From Virgibacillus ndiopensis (GTDB lineage Bacteria; Bacillota; Bacilli; Bacillales; Amphibacillaceae): DNA of 64,000 nt. The DNA lies in the NCBI RefSeq assembly GCF_900187325.1, contig NZ_FZMZ01000003.1, forward strand, positions 248,001 through 312,000, given 5' to 3'. Of this stretch, positions 17,388 through 26,361 are shown piece after piece. How positions within the stretch are numbered: position 1 is the stretch's first letter; each line of letters starts with the position of its first letter. The notes beneath the pieces are model-generated. The model saw only the letters and a program-made list of their open reading frames with translations, was not told the origin of the DNA and ran no database searches. The translations under genes were made by a program, and so were the position numbers.

Positions 17388-18206
17388 ATGACTATGAAAA
17401 AAACGTTAACACTCGCCGGATCTGATTCAAGCGGCGGAGCAGGTATACAAGCGGATTTAAAAACATTTCAAGAGCATGACGTCTATGGGATGAATGCTCT
17501 TACTTCAATTGTAACGATGGATCCAAATAATGACTGGAATCATGGTGTCTTTCCAATTGACGTGGACATCGTAGCAAAACAATTAGATACTATTTTGTCT
17601 GTAGGCATTGATGCAATGAAAACTGGAATGCTCGGTTCAGTTGAAATAATTGAACTTGGAGCAAGAAAAATTGATGAATTTAAATTAGATAAAGTAGTTA
17701 TCGACCCGGTGATGGTATGTAAAGGGGAAGATGAAGTATTGCAACCAGAAAACACTGATGCAATGCGAGAATTACTTCTGCCTCGTGCAACAATTACTAC
17801 ACCTAATCTATTTGAAGCGGGACAGCTTGCTCAAACTGGACCAATCAAGACAATTGAAGGCATGAAAGAAGCAGCAGTAAAGATTCATAGCCTTGGAGCA
17901 AAGAATGTAGTAATTAAGGGTGGAAAGGCACTTGGTCACGAAAAAGCTGTGGATTTATTTTATGATGGAAAAGATTTTACACTGTTAGAAAAGGAAAAGC
18001 TTGATACAACATACAATCACGGAGCAGGGTGTACATTTGCAGCTGCTGTCACTGCAAATCTCGCAGACGGAAAATCAGTTAAGGAATCTGTTGAAGCAGC
18101 AAAAGAATTTGTCACTGCAGCAATCGCTCATGGCTGGAAGCTTAACGAACATGTAGGGCCAGTTATGCACGGTGCTTATGCAAAATTTGGTAGCAATGTT
18201 AAATAA
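17388..18206 (+). CDS. pdxK: Pyridoxine/pyridoxal/pyridoxamine kinase (ThiD-like fold)
   Basis: A 272-residue ribokinase-fold enzyme that phosphorylates B6 vitamers in cofactor salvage. AGSDSSGGAGIQADLKTF is the N-terminal substrate loop and the ATP/anion-hole motif is HGAGCTFAAAV. DPVMVCKGEDEVL and the opening MTMKK-LTLAGSD match the Bacillus PdxK subgroup, which is ThiD-like in sequence but acts on pyridoxal. ATG 17388 follows GGGGGA by seven bases; the frame is open further upstream to 17277 without a ribosome site. An HMP kinase role cannot be excluded. Confidence 0.88.
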   Translation: MTMKKTLTLAGSDSSGGAGIQADLKTFQEHDVYGMNALTSIVTMDPNNDWNHGVFPIDVDIVAKQLDTILSVGIDAMKTGMLGSVEIIELGARKIDEFKLDKVVIDPVMVCKGEDEVLQPENTDAMRELLLPRATITTPNLFEAGQLAQTGPIKTIEGMKEAAVKIHSLGAKNVVIKGGKALGHEKAVDLFYDGKDFTLLEKEKLDTTYNHGAGCTFAAAVTANLADGKSVKESVEAAKEFVTAAIAHGWKLNEHVGPVMHGAYAKFGSNVK

Positions 18207-18215
18207 CAGCTTTGA

Positions 18216-18245
18216 GAGAGGCTGTCTCCTAGGAGGCAGCCTCTT
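18216..18245. terminator. Terminator between pdxK and the flavin reductase
   Basis: Stem AGAGGCTGTCTCC/GGAGGCAGCCTCT with one mismatch, in the 42-base gap between convergent genes. Confidence 0.75.
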
Positions 18246-18248
18246 ATA

Positions 18249-18806
18249 TTATCTTATTGTTTTTAATGCACCGCTCCAAGAAAGGACTTGATCAAGCATT
18301 TGGTTAGCATTATCTGCATGATGGTCAGCTGGTTTGAATTTGCTCATGTTTTCAAAGTCAGTCATAAGTGAAAAAGTAACAGCAGCACGTACGTCTGCAA
18401 CTTGTAGTTCTCCTAAAATTAGGCGTAAATTTTCATGTGCACGTGTACCTCCTAAGCTACCATAGCCAACAAAGCCAGCAGCCTTGTTATTTACCTCCGC
18501 TTTTAAGTAGTCAAGCGCATTTTTTAATGCCCCGCCTATGGCATGATTGTATTCTGGTGTAACAAAGATATACCCATCAAAAGACGCCATTTTTTCTGAC
18601 CAAGCTTTTATAGTATCTAACGCATTTTGTTGTACATCTTCTGCTAATGCTGCACCTAAAAAAGGTAGTTTGTAATCAGCAAGATCCACGATTTCATATT
18701 CCGCATCGTCGTTACGCTTTGTTGCAAAATCGTATGTCCAGTTAGCAACTGCTTCCCCGTTACGACCTTGACGTACACTTCCTAGAATGATTCCTATTTT
18801 TAACAT
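18249..18806 (-). CDS. NADPH-dependent FMN reductase family protein
   Basis: A 185-residue flavodoxin-fold oxidoreductase. The FMN phosphate loop GSVRQGRNGEAVANW lies near the start; PEYNHAIGGALKNALDYL and GYGSLGGTRAHENLR are the family's flavin-contacting blocks. It probably reduces FMN, quinones or azo-type compounds with NAD(P)H in the cytoplasm. ATG 18806 is preferred, seven bases after GGGGG. It stands alone. Confidence 0.9.
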   Translation of the reverse strand: MLKIGIILGSVRQGRNGEAVANWTYDFATKRNDDAEYEIVDLADYKLPFLGAALAEDVQQNALDTIKAWSEKMASFDGYIFVTPEYNHAIGGALKNALDYLKAEVNNKAAGFVGYGSLGGTRAHENLRLILGELQVADVRAAVTFSLMTDFENMSKFKPADHHADNANQMLDQVLSWSGALKTIR

Positions 18807-18988
18807 GACCATTCCCCCTTGATAGTAATAAAATTTTGAATTCATTTATCTTTAATTCAAGACGTATAATTCAACATAAGTATAATAGCAACAACAAAAC
18901 GAATATGCAATTCATTTGCTTACTTTTTGTAATAAACTTATATAAGGTGATTTATTCTTTTCTTCATTCGCCTTCAAGCGATAAGAGC

Positions 18989-19015
18989 GGGACATGGGGT
19001 CAGTCCCTCTGTCCC
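18989..19015. repeat. GGGAC...GTCCC short hairpin repeat
   Basis: GGGACATGGGGTCAGTCCC followed by TCTGTCCC. A close variant lies at 21882-21908. It can fold with either of two GTCCC arms. It is intergenic, beside the terminator of the UPF0182 gene. Confidence 0.5.
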
Positions 19016-19020
19016 AAAAT

Positions 19021-19063
19021 AAAAAGACACTCTACATCCCAATACTAGGAGATAGAGTGCTTT
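19021..19063 (-). terminator. Terminator of the UPF0182 gene
   Basis: Stem of GACACTCTACATCCC with GGAGATAGAGTGC (a few mismatches), followed on the minus strand by TTTTT. Confidence 0.7.
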
Positions 19064-19074
19064 ACTATACTAGA

Positions 19075-21825
19075 TTACTTATTATATTCCTTCAATTGAG
19101 CTTCAATTTCGGCCATTATTTTGCCAGCTTCTTCCCAGTTTCCTTCAGACAAAGCTTTTTGATAGGCATCAAATTGATCAGCAAAATCCCGTAACTTTTC
19201 TTCTGCGCCCGAAATCTGCTGTGACGGTTCATCTGGTTTATCCGATTCACGTTCAGCTTCTTCATCTTCTCTATTCTCATTATTTTCGCTTTCTGGATTG
19301 ATTATCTTCAACATTTCATCAAGAGCCTTATCAAAGGTTTGCTCCATGACTATGTTATCACCATAAGCAAGAATAACCCGCTTCACTTCAGGAAGTGATG
19401 TCGCATTTGAAGATTCAATATAAATTGGCTCCACATAAAGAATCGTATCTTCAATTGGAATGGTCAACAAATTCCCGCGTATAACCTGTGATCCGCCTTG
19501 CGACCATAGGTTAAGTTGTTTGGAAATATTGCTGTCTTGATTTATACGATTTTCGATTTGCTGCGGACCATAAATATTTTTTTGTTTTGGAAAACGATAA
19601 ACAAACATCTCCCCATACTGATCTCCATCGTTACGAACACCTATCCAGGAAATCATATTTTGCTTATCCTTCGGTGTATATGGAAGCATCAAGATAAACT
19701 CTTCCTGATCTTGTTCAGGTAATTTCATCGTCATGTAGTACGGTTCCATTGTAGTATCTTCATTAAAATATTTCTCTGTTGGAAATTGCCAAAAGTCCTC
19801 ACGATTATAGAAAACTTCTAAATTTGACATATGATACGTTCCATACATAGAAGCCTGAACTGTGAATAATTTTTCCGGATAACGAAAATGTGCCTGTATA
19901 TCTTCAGGAATTTCTTCTTTAAATAAGTCAGGGAACATATTTTGATACGTTTGCAGCAATGGATTATCTGGATCAACCACATAAAAATTCACTTCGCCTG
20001 TATATGCATCAATAACCACTTTAACCGGATTTCTCATATAGTTTATATTTCCCTGATGAGGCTCGGAATATGGATAACGCTCCGCTGTCATATATGCATC
20101 CATAATCCAGACAATACTACCGTCATCACGCACAACCAAGTAAGGATCTTTGTCATATGTTAAAAATGGCGCAATCCGATTTACACGATCCACAATATTT
20201 CTAGTCTCTAATAATTGGCTTTCCTCTTTTATCTGATCAGAAACAAGCATTCGAAAAGAGCCTTCTTTCAAAGCGAAAAACAGCCGATTAATCCCTTTTA
20301 AAGGAATCCCTGTGTCCGCTTCAAAACGTGTGTCAACATTCTTTTCACCTGAAGGATAATCAAATTCATCAACCTTGCTGTTTACGATCACATTCTGATA
20401 AGGTTCTTCACCAAAGTAAATTTGCGGCCGGTTAACTTCCACCGAGCCTTCTGGTGGAAGATTTTTAACGATATACTCTGGCTGACCTTGCTGCGTTACT
20501 TGATTCACATGACTCATAGCAATTCCATAGCCATGTGTATAGCGCAAGTTTTTGTTAACCCATGTTTTGGCTTGGTCAGGAAGATCACCTGTATTTAATT
20601 CCCTTGCTCCCACAAACACTTGTTCATATTCACCATCGATCCTATACCGATCAATATCGACATCATTGTATTCATAATACGTGCGAAAGGTTTGTAATTG
20701 ATTATAAACATCTAATAATGGTCTTGAATCATTCATACGTATGTTGCTAATTGTCTTCTCGTTTCGTTTCACCATCTCTTGACTTAAAGAATCATTTCCA
20801 GGATGCTCCATCTGTTTAATATTATCCATATTATAAGCAGCCCTTGTGTATGCTAAGTTTTGTTCCAAATAGGGGCGTTCTTTTGAAAACTCATTCGGTG
20901 AAACAATGAAGTTCTGAACAGCTACAGAAGTTAGTTGTCCAACAATGACTAACCCTACGTATGCGACGAAAGGAATTAACATCGACCGTAACTTACCACG
21001 AATCAATGCAACAATCACCCAAACTGTCCCAATTACTGCAACTGCTGCCAGTACATACGATTTAGGAATATTAATCACGTCATCCGTGTAGCTTAAACCA
21101 TAAACAACGCTCTCTTGAAATAGATTTACCTGATTTGTAAACAGCGTCCCATATGGAGCAACGAAATGAATACATGCTAAAAGTAACCCCATAATAGCGA
21201 GTGTTATTCCCATTTGTAATTGAGCATAACGATTTAGCCGATACATTTTAAACATGGAGTAAGCCCCAATTTCCACCAATAAGAAAAAGATGCTTAATCC
21301 AAGTAAAAGATAAACAACAAATTTTATAAAAGGCAACACAAACATGTAGAAGGAAATATCTAAATGAAAATGCGGATCTGTTTGCCCAAAAGATGCGTGT
21401 TCCATAAATTTAAGTGTACGTTCCCAGCCAAATCCTTGAGTGATACTACTGCCAATTAGTCCAATCAATAGTGCTATTCCCATAATAATAGCGCCACTCC
21501 ATTTTTTCTCTAACACAATTTTTGGTAATTGACTTTGGTCTAATTGGCTAATATACGAACTGCGAATCCAAAATAACGTTATTATTGTACCAACGAAAAA
21601 CAACAGAAACCCTACCACACCAAGTAATACTTTGCTTCCTAATATAGTAGTATACACTTCTGAGAACCCTAGCGAGTCCATCCAAATGTAATTTGTTATT
21701 AATTGGTTTGCAAATACACCTAATATTAAAATAAAAATAATTCCAATTACTATGTAACCAATCCAATTAAATCGCTTTTTCCATTTTGTTTTTTGTTCTT
21801 TATCATGGTCCCCATTAAAATCCAA
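19075..21825 (-). CDS. UPF0182-family large membrane protein
   Basis: A 916-residue protein. The first 310 residues hold about seven membrane segments, then a large domain of about 550 residues probably outside the cell (NEFSKERPYLEQNLAYTRAAY, DPYLVVRDDGSIVWIMDAYM). It ends in an acidic low-complexity stretch (residues about 845-880) and a helical tail. UPF0182 proteins occur in Firmicutes, Actinobacteria and Cyanobacteria; no function is established to my knowledge. The start is TTG, seven bases after AGGGGG. Single gene with its own terminator. Confidence 0.88.
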   Translation of the reverse strand: MDFNGDHDKEQKTKWKKRFNWIGYIVIGIIFILILGVFANQLITNYIWMDSLGFSEVYTTILGSKVLLGVVGFLLFFVGTIITLFWIRSSYISQLDQSQLPKIVLEKKWSGAIIMGIALLIGLIGSSITQGFGWERTLKFMEHASFGQTDPHFHLDISFYMFVLPFIKFVVYLLLGLSIFFLLVEIGAYSMFKMYRLNRYAQLQMGITLAIMGLLLACIHFVAPYGTLFTNQVNLFQESVVYGLSYTDDVINIPKSYVLAAVAVIGTVWVIVALIRGKLRSMLIPFVAYVGLVIVGQLTSVAVQNFIVSPNEFSKERPYLEQNLAYTRAAYNMDNIKQMEHPGNDSLSQEMVKRNEKTISNIRMNDSRPLLDVYNQLQTFRTYYEYNDVDIDRYRIDGEYEQVFVGARELNTGDLPDQAKTWVNKNLRYTHGYGIAMSHVNQVTQQGQPEYIVKNLPPEGSVEVNRPQIYFGEEPYQNVIVNSKVDEFDYPSGEKNVDTRFEADTGIPLKGINRLFFALKEGSFRMLVSDQIKEESQLLETRNIVDRVNRIAPFLTYDKDPYLVVRDDGSIVWIMDAYMTAERYPYSEPHQGNINYMRNPVKVVIDAYTGEVNFYVVDPDNPLLQTYQNMFPDLFKEEIPEDIQAHFRYPEKLFTVQASMYGTYHMSNLEVFYNREDFWQFPTEKYFNEDTTMEPYYMTMKLPEQDQEEFILMLPYTPKDKQNMISWIGVRNDGDQYGEMFVYRFPKQKNIYGPQQIENRINQDSNISKQLNLWSQGGSQVIRGNLLTIPIEDTILYVEPIYIESSNATSLPEVKRVILAYGDNIVMEQTFDKALDEMLKIINPESENNENREDEEAERESDKPDEPSQQISGAEEKLRDFADQFDAYQKALSEGNWEEAGKIMAEIEAQLKEYNK

Positions 21826-21871
21826 AATTCTTCCCCCTCCCTTTAGTAACTATACGAACAATAAAGAAAAA

Positions 21872-21938
21872 GGTTTCACACGGGACAAGAGGTCAGTCCC
21901 TTCGTCCCAGCGAAACCATGGGACAAGCGACCTGTCCC
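21872..21938. repeat. Nested GGGAC/GTCCC hairpins within a GGTTTC...GAAACC palindrome
   Basis: GGTTTC (21872-21877) pairs with GAAACC (21913-21918). Inside lies a copy of the 18989 repeat (21882-21908), and a further GGGACAAGCGACCTGTCCC follows at 21920-21938. It lies between helD and the UPF0182 gene and may act as a processing or weak termination site; no long T-run follows. Confidence 0.5.
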
Positions 21939-21948
21939 GACTTTTTCT

Positions 21949-24249
21949 CTAAATCACCTTGTATTTATCTTCCTGAACTTCTCCAATAAAAGTACAGGGC
22001 TCATCACCAGTCACCATAATTAAGTCATGCATCGCTCTTGTACACGCTGTATAAAAGAGAGTTCTGTCCGATTCCATAGCATAGTGTGATCTCGATGCAT
22101 CAGGAATAATAACTGCATCAAATTCAATTCCTTTAGCCAAATAGACAGGGAGTACCAGTAGCCCTTTTTCAAAAGCATACGTTTCCTCATCAATTTGCCT
22201 TACAGATACCTTATTCTGTAATAAATGATACAACCTTTCACTTTCTTGCAATGTCTTACAAATAATTGCTATTGTTTCATGTCCTTTTTCCCTAAGTTTT
22301 ATTACATACTCAACCAACGTCTTAGACAATTTTTCCTTATTTTCCACTCTAACAAGCTGCGGCTTACTCCCTTCACGATCAAACGGTTCAATCATCTCTT
22401 TACCCGGAGCAAAGTATTTTGTGAATTCAACAATTTGTTTAGTAGACCTGTAGCTTTTAGTAAGGGTAATTCGTTCGTGGTCTCTCTGTATTTCTTCAGG
22501 TATCAACGGATTTTCTTTTGTCGTATTGGCATATATTGCTTGGTTAATATCACCCAATAAAGTCATTCTCGTATATGGAAAAATACCTTTTATATAAGCA
22601 AACTGGAATGCTGAATAATCCTGCGCTTCATCGATAAACAAATGACGTACTGCCCGGTCTGCATGCCCACCTAATATACTGTCCTTAAAATATAAATAAG
22701 GCGTTGCATCTTCCCATGTTAAAAATTTACGTGTTAAATCAGCAGCTGTCTGTTCACAAATTTCCTTCCAATGTTTAGGTTTTTCTTCAGGGGTCCATTC
22801 CGAAAAAAGATTTCGATATGTCCCCGTAACATTAACAAATTCTAACCGCTTCACACGTTTCTTTATTTTTGAAAAAACTCTTTTCACAACTTCTGTTCGC
22901 AGGATTTTCTCCTCCAATCCAGAATCATTAACATCATATTCTTGATCCTTATAATATGCTTTTAAATAATCCTCTTTCGCTAAAAGCTCCACTTGATCCA
23001 TAACCCAATCTTTATTCTTCTCCTTCTTCTGATGGACAGCTATTTCTTTTAATAGCCACTTTCTAACAAACTCCATTTTATTAGGTATCGATATATCGTT
23101 ATCCAAGGAATAAAAATAATCACTTATCTGCTCCTTCGAAATAAGGATACGTTTGCGAAATGTAATACTTTTAAATCTGATACCGCCATCTTCCAAATGT
23201 GAAACAAATTCATCAATCATATATTTAAAATCCACACTAGATTTATAATCCATACTGTCCATTCGAATCGGATAACCCTCACGTTCCAATTCCGTTAGGA
23301 CATATTCCATTTGCTCAAATGGCGATTCAATTGTAAAATCTTCGCCAATTCCCGCTTCCAAAAAGTCCAAAAATGTTGTTTGTCTAACATTTGTTTCTCC
23401 CAACTCAGGAAGAACATTAGCAATATAACTCGTAAATAAAGGATTCGGTGAAAAAAGAACAACATTTTCCGCATGAAGCTCTTCTCGATAGCGATACAGT
23501 AAGTACGCGATACGTTGCAAGGCTGCAGACGTCTTTCCACTTCCTGCTACTCCTTGAACGATTAGTAGATCACTGCGTTCATTTCGAATAATTTTATTTT
23601 GCTCCCTTTGAATGGTTGCTACAATACTTTTCATCGTCGTACTTGCATTGTTCCCAAGCGCCTGCTGCAGGAGAGTATCACCGATCGTAACCCCTGTATC
23701 AAACATACCTTTAATCAATCCTTGTCTGATAATAAACTGCCGCTTTAATGAAATTTCACCAGTTATCGTACCTTCAATCGTTTTATAATCCGCCTTACCA
23801 GGAGGATAATCATAATAAAGGCTCGATATAGGAGCGCGCCAATCATACACCAGAAAATTTTCCTCATCATAATCCATCAAAGAAGAAATACCAATATAGA
23901 CTTTCTCTTTTTCCCTACCTGGATCTTCTATAAAATCAATTCGTCCAAAGTATGGAGAATCCTTTAATTTTTTTAACGTATTTAGTTCTTCACCTATTTT
24001 ACCGTGTGTCCGTTCTCTTTCAGACAGTAATTCCGCCTGTTGTTTTATACTTGCTTGCGTTTCAATTACATCATCGGGTTCATCTAAGTTAACCGTAACA
24101 TCATCCCAAAAACTTTTTCGGAGTTCAATTACACTCTCTTTTAGTCCTGAAGACTTGGAATATAATTTTTCCTCTTTTTTATCAATTTCATGGATAACAT
24201 CATCAACTCGTTGCTGTTCTTCCGCACGATTGCTAGATTCTTGATTCAT
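21949..24249 (-). CDS. helD: RNA polymerase recycling helicase-like ATPase HelD
   Basis: A 766-residue UvrD/Rep-like superfamily 1 protein. The N-terminal 120 residues are a charged coiled-coil arm (EEQQRVDDVIHEIDKKEEKL), which in HelD reaches into the RNA polymerase secondary channel. Walker A is QGVAGSGKTSAALQR, the Walker B region is LFIDEAQDYSAFQ, followed by LGDINQAIY and the C-terminal VYLAKGIEFDAVII. It releases stalled RNA polymerase from DNA and promotes recycling. ATG 24249 (MNQESSNRAEEQQR) is preferred over ATG 24267 because GGGG lies eight bases before it and it matches the family start. Confidence 0.9.
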   Translation of the reverse strand: MNQESSNRAEEQQRVDDVIHEIDKKEEKLYSKSSGLKESVIELRKSFWDDVTVNLDEPDDVIETQASIKQQAELLSERERTHGKIGEELNTLKKLKDSPYFGRIDFIEDPGREKEKVYIGISSLMDYDEENFLVYDWRAPISSLYYDYPPGKADYKTIEGTITGEISLKRQFIIRQGLIKGMFDTGVTIGDTLLQQALGNNASTTMKSIVATIQREQNKIIRNERSDLLIVQGVAGSGKTSAALQRIAYLLYRYREELHAENVVLFSPNPLFTSYIANVLPELGETNVRQTTFLDFLEAGIGEDFTIESPFEQMEYVLTELEREGYPIRMDSMDYKSSVDFKYMIDEFVSHLEDGGIRFKSITFRKRILISKEQISDYFYSLDNDISIPNKMEFVRKWLLKEIAVHQKKEKNKDWVMDQVELLAKEDYLKAYYKDQEYDVNDSGLEEKILRTEVVKRVFSKIKKRVKRLEFVNVTGTYRNLFSEWTPEEKPKHWKEICEQTAADLTRKFLTWEDATPYLYFKDSILGGHADRAVRHLFIDEAQDYSAFQFAYIKGIFPYTRMTLLGDINQAIYANTTKENPLIPEEIQRDHERITLTKSYRSTKQIVEFTKYFAPGKEMIEPFDREGSKPQLVRVENKEKLSKTLVEYVIKLREKGHETIAIICKTLQESERLYHLLQNKVSVRQIDEETYAFEKGLLVLPVYLAKGIEFDAVIIPDASRSHYAMESDRTLFYTACTRAMHDLIMVTGDEPCTFIGEVQEDKYKVI

Positions 24250-24416
24250 TAAATCAACCCCATTCATTTTTTAGCTTAATGATTGACTTCTTATTTTACC
24301 AGTGGTATAATATTATTGGATAATACTATACATAAAATATAAAAGTATTGTAACTTATATAGCTTACCATTTCTGTTCGCGGCTGGCAACCTTTTTTCGC
24401 GAGCTTTTTTTGCGTG

Positions 24417-24446
24417 CAAAAGGGACGGAATCCTCCGTCCCTTTTT
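24417..24446 (-). terminator. Terminator of the PadR/membrane protein/bcrC operon
   Basis: AAAAGGGACGGA with TCCGTCCCTTTT is a 12-bp perfect stem with a four-base loop, abutting the bcrC stop; T-runs occur on both strands. Confidence 0.85.
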
Positions 24447-25071
24447 ATAAATAATTAGATTGATCTCTTTCGTTTAGCATTTTTGTCTTATTTTTTGCCG
24501 GAAGAATATGTTGTTCTACCCCGTCATAAAAAGCTATCAATTTATGAATAAAACCCCAATGAGGTAAAAATCGGTAAACAATTATAGCAGAAATGAAACT
24601 TATAATTGCTCCCATAATGACATCTCCAGGAAAATGTACACCTACCCAAACACGGGCAAAAGCAACAAGAAATGCTAGAACAAGCCAAAATAAACCAAGC
24701 CGTTTTTTAAACAACAAGAAAGTCAAACAAAAAGCAAAAAACAACATTGTATGATCACTTGGAAATGAATTATCTACCGCATGATCAATTAATTTATTTA
24801 CATTTGCCAATTCAGCAAATGGCTGGTTATTTGAATGAATTTTTCCAGCTATTTCTCCAATTATCTCTGCTAAAATAAACGTGATCGTTCCACAAATGAT
24901 CATCATTCTATTCCTATTACTTCGAGTAAACCAATATATGACCACACCCAAAGCCAAAAAATATACCATATATTCAGCAATGAAAACAAAAATAGGGTTT
25001 AATCCCGTGTAGTCTTTCCCTAAATCATTAATTACTCTAAAAAAAGAACTATTTAAATCTGACAAACTCAT
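24445..25071 (-). CDS. bcrC: Undecaprenyl-diphosphatase, PAP2 family (BcrC-like)
   Basis: A 208-residue membrane phosphatase with five to six hydrophobic segments that dephosphorylates undecaprenyl pyrophosphate and so protects against bacitracin. The PAP2 signature is complete apart from a diverged first motif: GKIHSNNQPF replaces KxxxxxxRP, PSDHT is present, and ARVWVGVHFPGD stands for SRxxxxxHxxxD. Length and layout match B. subtilis BcrC. It lies 28 bases after a membrane protein gene that follows a PadR regulator, an unusual setting because bcrC is commonly under ECF sigma control. Confidence 0.85.
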   Translation of the reverse strand: MSLSDLNSSFFRVINDLGKDYTGLNPIFVFIAEYMVYFLALGVVIYWFTRSNRNRMMIICGTITFILAEIIGEIAGKIHSNNQPFAELANVNKLIDHAVDNSFPSDHTMLFFAFCLTFLLFKKRLGLFWLVLAFLVAFARVWVGVHFPGDVIMGAIISFISAIIVYRFLPHWGFIHKLIAFYDGVEQHILPAKNKTKMLNERDQSNYL

Positions 25072-25099
25072 TGAAATTTCTCCTTATTCAAGATAACGA

Positions 25100-25735
25100 T
25101 TACTCGCCACGTAATTTTTTATATAAAACAGCATCAAGCAACTTATAAATAAAGAACATGCCAATAAAACCAAACCCAAAGGTAAATAACGTATATGCTA
25201 TAACAAGTAAAGGTAGAAACGGACAAAATACACTTATTAATTTCAAGATTAAACCTGTTATCACTGCAATAAATACATATCCACCTAAATAATAATGAGC
25301 GTGTAAATTAAAAATCATTGTATTTTTTAATAAAGAAGAGAATTCTTTTATCTTAAACTGATTAATCGCTTCTCTGGCAGCTTCATTTTCCGACTTTCCC
25401 TGGTTTATTTGATCTGTTGTGTAATCTTCCAGATACGCTTGAAGTTCCATTTTCTCTTCATAACTCATGGCCAGCTGACTGACAAAAGCATGGATATCAT
25501 TGTGTTTTTGATATAGCGCATTAACTTTTATATGTCCAATATAATTAAACCCACCCCATATAGCAGCAATAATAAAGGCAACCCCATAACCTATCAAAGC
25601 AATGATAGGAACATGTGCTGGATTATATAAGAGATCAAGATAATACGTTATATAAAAACTGATAACAGAAATCAGTAATAACCAACTATATTTTAGATCC
25701 TTTAAACTAAAAACTTTCCTAATAAAATGTTGCAT
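25100..25735 (-). CDS. PadR-associated membrane protein with HAAS-like cytoplasmic segment
   Basis: A 211-residue protein. Two membrane helices (about residues 15-60) are followed by a soluble helical block with LQAYLEDYTTDQINQGKSENEAAREAI, which resembles the short helices of HAAS/DUF1129-type proteins, and then two to three further membrane helices. It lies 12 bases after the PadR gene and 28 bases before bcrC. Its position parallels the HAAS gene at 9918-10487. The function is unknown; a membrane sensor or partner for the regulator is an inference. Confidence 0.65.
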   Translation of the reverse strand: MQHFIRKVFSLKDLKYSWLLLISVISFYITYYLDLLYNPAHVPIIALIGYGVAFIIAAIWGGFNYIGHIKVNALYQKHNDIHAFVSQLAMSYEEKMELQAYLEDYTTDQINQGKSENEAAREAINQFKIKEFSSLLKNTMIFNLHAHYYLGGYVFIAVITGLILKLISVFCPFLPLLVIAYTLFTFGFGFIGMFFIYKLLDAVLYKKLRGE

Positions 25736-25747
25736 TTCAGCTCCTCC

Positions 25748-26062
25748 TCAAATGAATCGTTTAACCATTTCCGTCATAGTCTTCCAATCGTTAATAATCT
25801 TTTCTAACTGTTGGGAACCATCTTCTGTTATAGCATAGTATTTTCGACGGCCGCCTTGGCTTTCTGTTCCCCAAAAAGATGAAATAGCTTTCTGTTTCTC
25901 TAATCGCTTCAATGATAAATATAAGGTACCTTCCTGTATTTCAAACGTACCTTCTGTTTTTTCCTTTATTGTTTTGGAAATTTCATAGCCATAATTCTCT
26001 TTATTCTTCAAAACCGAAAGAATAAGTAAGTCTATATTTCCTTTTAACATTTCTTTATTCAA
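25748..26062 (-). CDS. PadR-family transcriptional regulator
   Basis: A 104-residue winged-helix protein: MLKGNIDLLILSVLKNKENYGYE, then IQEGTLYLSLKRLEKQKAI and the wing GGRRKYYAITEDGSQQL. TTG 26062 (giving MNKEMLKG, the usual family start) is six bases after GGGGGTCC; the frame is open to 26080. It heads the operon with the membrane protein and bcrC and probably represses it through the inverted repeat at 26084-26100. Confidence 0.88.
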   Translation of the reverse strand: MNKEMLKGNIDLLILSVLKNKENYGYEISKTIKEKTEGTFEIQEGTLYLSLKRLEKQKAISSFWGTESQGGRRKYYAITEDGSQQLEKIINDWKTMTEMVKRFI

Positions 26063-26083
26063 TTTAGGACCCCCAACCACATT

Positions 26084-26137
26084 ACTTAATATTATTAAGT
26101 ACTATGTAATAATAATATATTTTACTTAATAATACAA
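26084..26137 (-). promoter_or_regulatory. PadR operon promoter with inverted repeat
   Basis: Minus-strand promoter TTGTAT (26132-26137), 17 bases, TATTAT (26109-26114). Downstream lies the exact inverted repeat ACTTAAT/ATTAAGT (26084-26090 and 26094-26100), and a further half-site ACTTAAT at 26124-26130 falls within the promoter spacer. Confidence 0.6.
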
Positions 26138-26192
26138 GGTAATTATTAAAACTAAAATTTTTAAACACAACATATCATATCCCAAAATAGGT

Positions 26193-26224
26193 AAAAGGGA
26201 CTAAATCCAATTGAATCTAGCCCC
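26193..26224 (-). terminator. Terminator of the ECF sigma/anti-sigma operon
   Basis: An imperfect stem (GGGGCTAGATT with AATCC...TAGTCCC in minus-strand order) followed by CTTTTA. Between it and the anti-sigma stop lies another GCACCCA/TGGGTGC pair (26281-26287 and 26319-26325) of unclear role. Confidence 0.5.
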
Positions 26225-26361
26225 TAATTAAATATAACTATATTGTTTTATAGCTTCAGATGTTACCTTTTTCCAAACAGGCACCCATATTTCACTTTGA
26301 TTTTTCACTCTAACTATTTGGGTGCAACATGATATGGACTTCTTTAATTCATTCACATCAC

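Noticed and set aside
21872..21938. Rho-independent terminator of helD
   Set aside because: The hairpins are strong but no T-run follows on the minus strand, and related units occur elsewhere; they are listed as repeats.
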